A model generated the notes under the pieces. That model made no database searches. It had not been told where the DNA came from and saw only the letters and a list, made by a program, of their open reading frames with translations. Both the position numbers and the translations under genes were made by a program. Shown here one piece after another: positions 56,871-64,000 of a DNA stretch of 64,000 nt (its first letter is position 1; every line of letters starts with the position of its first letter). The DNA comes from Guadua angustifolia. Lineage: Eukaryota > Streptophyta > Magnoliopsida > Poales > Poaceae. The stretch spans positions 45,604,200-45,668,199 of the forward strand of contig CM070517.1 in NCBI GenBank assembly GCA_036346375.1, given 5' to 3'.

Positions 56871-58775
56871 TCATCGATTTATCATATATATTGAAAAAAT
56901 CATGTCGATTTGGTGCTCTAGCGGAAATGGTTTGCACTATGATATCTCCATCGGATAATTAGGCAAATATAGAATTAATTAAAATATTCTATCTTACAAT
57001 ACAAAAATAAAATTGGATTAACAGAAGGGAAATCTTTTCAAATACCAGACTGGTGTTCTCATTGTTTCCATCTAGTGTCTTGTCTAAAATGGGAAACAGA
57101 GCGCTAATTTCGGGGAAATTGAAGACATATGGATCATTTGAAATATCTCTACATAAAAAGAAATAAAGCTTCCTATATAATCTTCAGGTAACCTTCCCTT
57201 TTATTAAATTTTAATTACAGAATTAGAGGAAATAAAGATTAGTAAAGTTGAGTAGTGTTTCTATAAATCACCCTCTAATATAAGTTGCTCTAAATCCATG
57301 TACCAGGTGTTTAGACCTCTATAAATACCCATGTGATCCTGTAAGAAAATGGGATAATATTTTTTCTTTGAGCAATACACTTATGTGGCAATTCTGCTAA
57401 TACTCGATACCCCCTTTAAAACTAAGGACCACGGGATCGTCCGCCTTTGCGGAAAAACCCAGGAGGCCTTCTTACCTTCTACTGTTTGGCTTGTAGGCAC
57501 GACAGTTGGTGCCATCCATAGGGAATGTTGAGGACGATGGTAGCAACAAGAGGAGGGTCGCCTCCGCCACCGAAATACCCGCAACAATAGCGAAGCGGTG
57601 TACCTCGGCCCCGACGCAACAGAGCCCCTCAGCAGGCGGCAGATGGCCATGGCATAAAAGCAATGGCGTTAGGCGCACTCACCGGCAGGCATCATGGGCA
57701 GGACACGCGGGCCGCCACACAAGGGTTGCCTCGAGGAGGCCAGCGAGCATCCCGAGCATAACTGCCGCGACACCCTAAGACATGAACTGACAAGACTCCA
57801 AGGTAAGGTAGAAGCTTTGTGTCATACCACTACAGCCACACTGTCGGTGGGGATCGCTCGCCTCTGGCAACACGCCCGAAGCCACCATCGACCCTCGAAG
57901 AGGCAACCTATGAGCGGTGCCAAGTCTCCAGCTTGAGCGCAAAAGAATGATCAGGGGATCCTCAGCATGGGTCTCCAACTAGCTAGGTGGCCCAAGGGCT
58001 TTAAGATGTCCACCTTAAAAAGCTACGGGGGACACGCAGGCCCTCGGAGTTCCTCGGTGTCTACAAGACCACCGTCGAAGCAGCAGGAGGGGACGACACG
58101 GCGAAGGCGCGAAAGGCATAGCCCTCGCACTAACAAGAGTAGTGTTGACTTGGTTCTTCACAGTACCGCCAAATTGATATCGCCTAGGAGTAGCTCGAGA
58201 ACCTGCTCTGAATAACTTCCAGGGCAACTACATCAAGCCAAAGGATGAAGGACACTTGATTGCAATAAAACAAGCCCTGTCAAATCATTGTGAAACTTCC
58301 TAAAGCGGTTTGTGGAGGTCAAGTGCCAGCTGAAGGGCATCAACGACAAGACGATCATTAACGGGGCTCGATGCAGCTCTTAGCAGGCCCCCTTAGCGGA
58401 AAGGATGGCCCGTGGTTGATAAATTCGGTGACAAAGCTATTCGACAAAATGGAAGAACACACACGGCGGAAGAGGGCGGCTGAGGCGGACCGACAAAGTA
58501 GAGGCCATACTTGACGCACCGTCGCGCGACGTCCGCAGGTAGGTCACCCCAATCACTCTAGGCGAAGAGGCGGCGATCTACCACCTCAAAGGGGCAATGA
58601 GAAGACTAAAGGAGCACGCATGCGCCCCTCACTCAGCAAAGCAGGAGAGGGTGGAAGCGAAACAAAGGCCGAGGACTAGGGCGAGCACTTGACTTAGCCG
58701 ATTAGCGGTGCAAGTTGCACATGAGGGGGTCTCACGCCACCAACCAAAGGCCGCACCATCGCAGCAATGAGGACT
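56352..58775. repeat. Segmental duplication 2, copy B
   Basis: Partner of 51577-54262. The right edge of the match is near 58775 (GCAGCAATGAGG). Beyond it copy B continues into more retrotransposon sequence, so B keeps the longer right side and A keeps the longer serpin. Confidence 0.88.
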
Positions 58776-59605
58776 ACGTGAGCCAAGGAAAGGAGCACAA
58801 TCCACCCCCCGCCGAGGAGCCATAGGGTTGACAGGTGGCCCACCCGCAGATTCCGTCATCGCACCAACAATTATGCATCGGAGCAGCCAAGCCGAAGGGG
58901 ACAACGACCGACACCCTCGGGGAAAAAGATCGTGATTTCGACTAGGGCAAACCAAGCCCTTGACTGCAAGGGGTTCCTGTTGTAGGAACGGCCACCATCC
59001 CCTATGACCCAGCGAAGGCCCAGCAAAAGAGACGAGGTACCCTCCTCGTCAGAGAGCCTGAGGGGTTTCAAGCACAATGAGGGCTTCGGCAAGCTTCGGG
59101 ATGCACAACGAAGGCCTTGAGGGGCTTTGGTAGGCCTTAGCAAGTGCAACGAAGGCTTTGACATACTTTGGCATGCCTCAGGGGGGCGGCAAAGGCTTCA
59201 ACAACCCTAAGCTTGTAGAAAGGTTTTTCTCCATCTTGGTCGTCTACCTCCAGAGGGCCGAAGAGGGAAGCGCCGAAGGGCTGCCCCTAGAAGAAAAGCC
59301 AAGGGTTAATGACATCGGGGCATGCAAAGGCTAGCCTAGGAACAAGGAAAAGGAACATGTAACCCCTATGAGCCTAGGGCCTAGATAGGGGTATAGTTGT
59401 AAATCCATGTATTTGGTGTTCAGACCTCTATAAATACCCCCGTGATTCTGTAAGAAAAGAGGAGAATTTTTTTCTTTGAACAATAAGCTTTTGTGGCAAT
59501 TCTGTTAAGACTCAATTCCCCCTTTAAAACTAAGGACCTCGGGGTCATTCCCCCCTTGTGGGAAAACCCGGAGGCCTTCCTACCCTCTACTGTTTGGCCT
59601 GTAGC
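57288..59605 (+). mobile_element. LTR retrotransposon remnant with gag and 3' LTR
   Basis: LTR end (57288-57505), PBS-like TTGGTGCC at 57506, gag region with many frame breaks (LARWPKGFKMSTLKSYGG at 57967), and an unassigned stretch. A second LTR follows: it may begin with TGTAGGAACGG near 58981 and has a TATA-like CTATAAATACC near 59430, the CTGTAAGAAAA and TTTAAAACTAAGGACC motifs, and an end near 59605. The pol genes are missing, so it is either a gag-only derivative or one with a large internal deletion. Confidence 0.6.
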
Positions 59606-59862
59606 CAGGATAGTAACAACCAACACGCTTACCATAGTTCAATCGACTTCAACTAATTTGCATGTTTCGTAACTAATACAATAGCTCAAGAAGTTAAGTA
59701 AGACAAAAAAAAACTTTCCACAAAACAATTTAGAATATAGTAGAATACAACTATCGCAAAAGAGCTAAAGCTACATACCTGTAGCTTCATTTATCTTTGC
59801 AGAACTGAATGGTTCTATAGATGCCAAAATAATATGCATCAGTGGATCCCATTAAAAAGCTT

Positions 59863-62584
59863 TCACCAATAATCCCTGCATGAACACTCATAATGTTTGA
59901 AGTGATGAAACCTATTGTTGTCCCTCACAATTATCTCCCTACTAACAATACCAGATATGAACTTGAAAGCTCGGTGACAATCCGCACAGATTCGCAAGTT
60001 CTTCATAATCCTTATAGGTACACCAGGTGGTATGCAAATCAGTCCAAATGCCAGAGCAAGCTTCTCACTATGTTGAAACACCTCTGATTCTTTCTCTTCT
60101 TCCTCAAGATCATATAGGGCATACTGTGTGTCTGGCATGTACCCAGCAGCTTGCATTTGTCTTTTGAGCTTAGCTAGTAATGTCTGTATCTCGTTATTCA
60201 TCTCATGTTTGGTGTCCTTGGCCTGGAAAACATGGACAACATTTTTCCAGGTGATCCAGCTGCACCCTGGGTCTTTCTTAATTCCAACATTCTTCATCTC
60301 CTTCCTTACGTCTGTTGCTTCTGCCCACCTGGACAAGTTCAAAAAATTACATAGAGTCTACAGCACAGATTGCGAATGAGTGCAATAAATCATAAGGAAA
60401 AGTTATTTTTTTTAAAAAAAAATGGTGCTAGCTACTTCAAGGTTTGAACAAGCACCTCTTTAATTACTGATTCAAAATTAAACAATCAACTGATCATGTA
60501 CATGGAACACATGTTCTTTTTATGTGTAACTAATCTACAGCATAATCTGGCGGATTATTTCATCAAATGACATCTATAATAAAATTCAGATATCCTTCTG
60601 TTATTTATGCAACATAGTGCTTTAGTTTAGTCTTTGATGTAATTTACCCTGATTCATGAACACTTGAGGATCGTTAGAAACGTAAAGTGTAGGCACATTC
60701 CACAAGTAGAAGAATCCAATAAATATGAACAGATACTTAAATATGTTCTAGAGCTATATTAACTCAAATGCCATACAGAATATGCGCAATTCACTGAGAA
60801 ATCACCATACAAATATGTTGGGGGTGGAAATATCCATTTTATTTAGTAATGGAGCTGAACTGTGAAGTCATCTATGTATTGATCCAATGGAAATATTTCT
60901 CGAAACATTTCCCAATCCTGAGGAACACCTCAAGAGAAACTTCAATGTGAATAAGACAGTTATTTTACCTGCCAGCGGATGCAAACATGTTTGAGAGCAG
61001 CACATGATTGCCAGAGTCCTGAGGATCAAGTTCAAATAACTTCTCAGCTGCAATCCTTCCCAACTCTGTCTTCCCATGCATCTTGCATGCCCCAAGTAGT
61101 GCACCCCAGACAGAAATGGAAGGCCTCATTGGCATCCCCTGTATAATCTCATAAGCTCGTTCTTCCATTCCTGCACGCCCGAGCAAGTCCACCACACAAG
61201 CATAGTGCTCAGTCCGTGGCTCTATCCCAAACCTCTCCCTCATTGTCTCAAACAATTCATACCCTTCCTTTGTCAAACCTCCTCTGCTGCAGGCGGTGAT
61301 CACGTTGACAAGTGTGATGTAATTAGGTGCTGTCTCTCCACTCCTTATCATATCATCAAACACCGCAAGTGCATTGCGAGCATCACCAATGTGAGTATGC
61401 CCTCCAATCATCGTGTTCCATGTGACAAGATTCCGCTGTGGCATCTCCAAAAATACCTTCTCAGCATCTTTGACATCCCCGCACTTCCCATACATGTCAA
61501 CCAATGCACTTGCAACAAAAATGTTCACATCGATGCAAGAGCGCACAGCAACCGCATGCAGAGCACGCCCTTGGTCAAGGCCTAGCAAGCCAGCACACGT
61601 GGTGAGCACACTGGAGACCATGAAGTCTGTTGGCTCTTCCCCAGCACTCCTCGCACCCAGGTACACTGCGAAAGCCTTCTCCTCTGCCCCGTTCTGGGCA
61701 TACGCAACAACCATAGAACACCAGGACACGCTGTTCCTAGCTCCCATCTCATCAAACACCGCCCTTGCCTTCTCTGCACATCGGCACTTCCCATAGAAAT
61801 CAACCATCACATTGGACACCGAGACATCCATCCCAAACCCACACTTCACCACGAACCCATGGAACTGCTCCCCGAGTAACAGGTACATCGCCCCAGCACA
61901 CGCGTTGAAGAACGCACAGACCGAGACTACGTTTGGCATCCCGCCAGCCTCCCGGAGCCCAAAGTACGCCTCGACCGTCTCGAGGGGCCGCCCGTCGAGC
62001 ACGGCGTTCGTCATGACAGCATTCCACGCGACCACGTTCCGGTTCGGCATTTCGCCGAACAGACGGCGCGCCAGCGCGAGGCAGCCGGTCTTGAAGTACA
62101 TGTCCAGCGCGGCGCACGAAACGAAGGGGTCGTCGGGGAGGTACCCGAACCTGAGGGCGAGCGCGTGGAGCTGGGCCCCGATGGGGGAGGATATGGTCGG
62201 AGGCGCGGACGCGGCGGCCTTGAAGGCGGAGGGGAAGGTGAAGTCGTTGGGGCGGAGGCCGAGGCGGAGCATGGCGGCGAAGGCGGAGAGCGCGGGGAAG
62301 GGACGCGCGTGCTGCGCGGCGCCGGATATGAAGGCGGTGAAGGAGACCACGCTGGGACTCGGGTCGGAGGCGAGCGCGGCGGCCGCGGCTGCGGGGAGGT
62401 CGAGCTTGGAGTAGAGGTTGACAAGGTGCGCGCGGATGAAGGGCGGGAGCGCCGGAGAGGAGAGCAGCCTGAGCGCCCGCGCGTGCGCCGCGCGGCCGAG
62501 GAGAGGCGAGCGCGACGCGATTGCCGCCTCGACCGCCGCCGCCAGGAGCTGCGGCGGGTCGACCGCCGCGGCGGTGGCGCGCAT
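59863..62584 (-). CDS. PPR-DYW RNA-editing protein, LOI1/MEF11 homologue
   Basis: Organelle C-to-U RNA-editing factor of the PLS-DYW class. The closest match I recognise is Arabidopsis LOI1/MEF11 (At4g14850, a mitochondrial editing protein), colinear over the full length. Two exons: 62584-60969 and 60328-59863, joined within the Arg codon before WAEATDVRKEM (693 aa). Serial PPR motifs include HARALRLLSSPALPPFIRAH, PNDFTFPSAFKAAASA, RNVVAWNAVMTNAVLDGRP, VSVSNVMVDFYGKC, SALVDMYGKCGDVKDAEKVF and VVDLLGRAGMEERAYE. The E/E+ part follows, then the deaminase-like DYW domain: HSEKLALAFGL, LRICADCHRAFKFIS, REIIVRDNNRFHHF, ending CSCRDYW. The HSE and CxxC zinc residues are present. An upstream in-frame ATG (62773) would add 63 aa, but the homologue starts at the ATG at 62584. 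Intact. Confidence 0.92.
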
Positions 62585-63087
62585 TTGAGGGGTCCTGGCG
62601 TAAGGCGGTAAGGACACGTATGATTTGCGTTTTTTATTTTTGGCGCGTGCGTCCACAGAGACGGCAATTACAGTGGAAAAACGTTTTCGATACGTGGGCC
62701 GTGCTTCTGCTTCTGAGAAGAGATTGGGCTTATTGTCCGAACATTCGGGCCCAATTGCTTCTGTGCTAGCCATTTCCTCAACAAAAGCTGTTCGTGTATA
62801 TAAGTTCTGTTTTGTTTGGTTTTTTTTTCTTTACCGCTTAAAAGTCCAAAGCCTAAATAGATATATGATTTTTTTTAATTGAGATTTATTCAAAATCTAT
62901 AAGCCTTTATATAATTAAAAGCTATACGAGCCATACTTTTTGCTTATTGAGGTTGATATTAGACCAATACCACTGATGTTACATTAAAATTACTCACATA
63001 TACCATGTATAGCCATTGAAGTTACATTAAAATTACTCAGTGGCATTAGACCAATGCCACTAAAGCTATAAACAAAAAAAAAACTAA
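62585..63087. other. Intergenic between the PPR gene and the last gene
   Basis: Upstream side of the minus-strand PPR gene. It contains a repeated GTTACATTAAAATTACTCA (about 62967 and 63021) and matching ATTAGACCAAT(A/G)CCACT motifs. No gene seen. Confidence 0.45.
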
Positions 63088-63560
63088 GGGCCTGTTTGGT
63101 AGAGCTCCAGATCTCAGTTTCACCTGAGATCTGAAATTTGTAGGCTAAAATAAAGTGAATTAAGTTTATATTTTTGGTCTAAAATGTAAACAAGATCATC
63201 CATCTAAACACTCTTAATGTATTCACAGCTCACTTTATTTTAGTCTACAAGTTTGAGATCTCCACGGATCTGGTGAAGTAGGCTAAAATAAAAATACCTA
63301 GCTCCACAAGATGATTCATCTAAACACTCTTAATGTACTTACAGCTCATCCACTAGAATCAGTGGCGAAGGTAAGATTTGAAGCTCAACCAAATAGGCTA
63401 CCAAACACACCCTGTAACTTATGAGTGTTTAGATCGATCATCTTATTTACATTTTAGACAAAAATATAAATTTAATTCACTTTATTTTAGTCTACAAGTT
63501 TCAGATCTTAGACGAAGGTAAGATTTGAAGCTCAACCAAATAGGCTCTAAGCCTAAACAA
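63088..63560. mobile_element. Cluster of hAT-like MITE copies
   Basis: Begins GGGCCTGTTTGGTAGAGCTC and ends with CAACCAAATAGGCTC. Inside, ATCTAAACACTCTTAATGTA occurs twice, TTTTAGTCTACAAGTTT(C/G)AG occurs twice, and GAAGGTAAGATTTGAAGCTC occurs twice. The motifs are shared with the MITE at 8172-8405. It looks like two or three overlapping or rearranged copies. Confidence 0.6.
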
Positions 63561-63793
63561 ACAGACCATAGCAATGTAACTTATGGGATATTGACAGTGT
63601 TATATGTTGTCTTGATAAAATTCGTCTATTTCTTTGAGGAGCGATAATATTCATCTATGAGATCGTGTAAGTTTGGGCTTTGTGCTGCGCGGAGTTATAG
63701 TTTACTTCGGGTAGAACTCCACCCAACGCGGAGCGAACCTGTCTGCTCCTTGCACGATACATGCAATGTCGTCTTGTTCTTCCAAGTATGCGC

Positions 63794-63802
63794 CTATAAA
63801 TA
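63794..63802 (+). promoter_or_regulatory. TATA box of the last gene
   Basis: CTATAAATA lies 91 bp before the ATG at 63893, a normal distance for a plant promoter with a leader of about 60 bases. Confidence 0.65.
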
Positions 63803-63892
63803 CGCGTTGCATCCTTCCGTTCCGTCCCATGCAAACGTATCCTCGTCGTGATCTACTACTAATCAACTTGTTGGATCGATCTCTAGCTTCCG

Positions 63893-64000
63893 ATGGCCAT
63901 GGCGTCTTCACGGCTTCCGCTCCTCCTCCTAGCCATCCTCGCGGCGGCGGCGGCGCGGCTCCCCTCCACGGCCTCGGCGGCCGACGAGTACTGCCGTGAC
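63893..64000 (+). CDS. Secreted protein, N-terminal part, cut by window end
   Basis: The frame from the ATG at 63893 (a second ATG at 63899) is open to the last base and gives 36 residues. It starts MAMASSRLPLLLLAILAAAA and continues with a small-residue stretch ending TASAA before DEYCRD. This is a typical signal peptide with a cleavage site near ASA-A or SAA-D, so the product probably enters the secretory pathway. The mature part is too short to name. A TATA box sits at 63794. GC-rich codon use fits grass genes. Confidence 0.65.
   Translation, partial: MAMASSRLPLLLLAILAAAAARLPSTASAADEYCRD

Noticed and set aside
62011..62667. Minus-strand 218-codon frame inside the PPR gene exon 1
   Set aside because: Arg/Pro/Ser-rich shifted-frame shadow of the GC-rich PPR coding sequence.
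62585..62773. Upstream in-frame ATG extending the PPR protein by 63 residues
   Set aside because: The added residues do not resemble the homologue, which aligns from the ATG at 62584. The extra part is charged and unlike a usual organelle signal, though it cannot be fully excluded.

Overview
The window is nuclear DNA of a grass, most likely rice (Oryza) or a close relative. The signs are spliced genes with GC-rich 5' ends, grass-type MITEs, hAT, CACTA, Stowaway and LINE elements about every few kilobases, and protein families with clear plant homologues. No tRNA, rRNA or CRISPR feature was seen.

Layout. 1-4600: repeats (a Pack-MULE-like element, an LTR-like segment, a palindromic MITE) leading to a single-coding-exon DnaJ/DUF3444 gene (4607-7510, +). 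7.5-15.6 kb: a transposon nest with an 853-bp hAT element, a serpin gene fragment split by a MITE, and a LINE zf-RVT fragment split by a CACTA element with a perfect GGA target duplication. 15.6-28.9 kb: the gene-dense core, holding an XS-domain gene (-) head to head with GAR1 (+), then a Pumilio gene (-); I resolved exons for all three and each keeps one reading frame. 29-39.5 kb: no gene recognised, but a Stowaway MITE, a 106-nt hairpin, a 706-bp tandem duplication, minisatellites, and one hAT element (8-bp TSD GTCTTGAG) holding a second (8-bp TSD CTCCACAG).

39.5-48.6 kb: a segmental duplication (offset about 5.8 kb) of a gene for a plant KASH protein of the SINE1/SINE2 family (SUN-interacting nuclear envelope; ARM-like N-terminus, C-terminal membrane segment, tail ending LVPT). 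The copies are broken reciprocally. Copy 1 has an intact first exon but a 1-bp loss in exon 2 that removes the membrane anchor. Copy 2 has two 1-bp losses in exon 1 but an intact anchor exon. Between them lies a tandem repeat of about 167-179 bp. A 5'-truncated LINE (48085-51158, -) with a 13-bp target duplication follows copy 2.

51.2-59.6 kb: a second segmental duplication (offset about 4.8 kb) carrying a serpin pseudogene joined to a gag-bearing fragment of an LTR retrotransposon. 59.8-62.6 kb: an intact two-exon PPR-DYW gene matching Arabidopsis LOI1/MEF11. The window ends inside the first exon of a gene for a probable secreted protein (63893 onwards).

The intact genes act in unrelated housekeeping roles (chaperone co-factor, RNA silencing or RNA binding, snoRNP, mRNA control, organelle RNA editing). 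I see no co-regulated cluster and no convincing new system. The most unusual signals are the reciprocally broken KASH gene pair, the nested hAT elements, the isolated hairpin and the unclassified tandem array. Many 1-2 base length differences between the duplicated blocks suggest that part of 42-59 kb may be of low consensus quality, which matters for every frameshift reported there.
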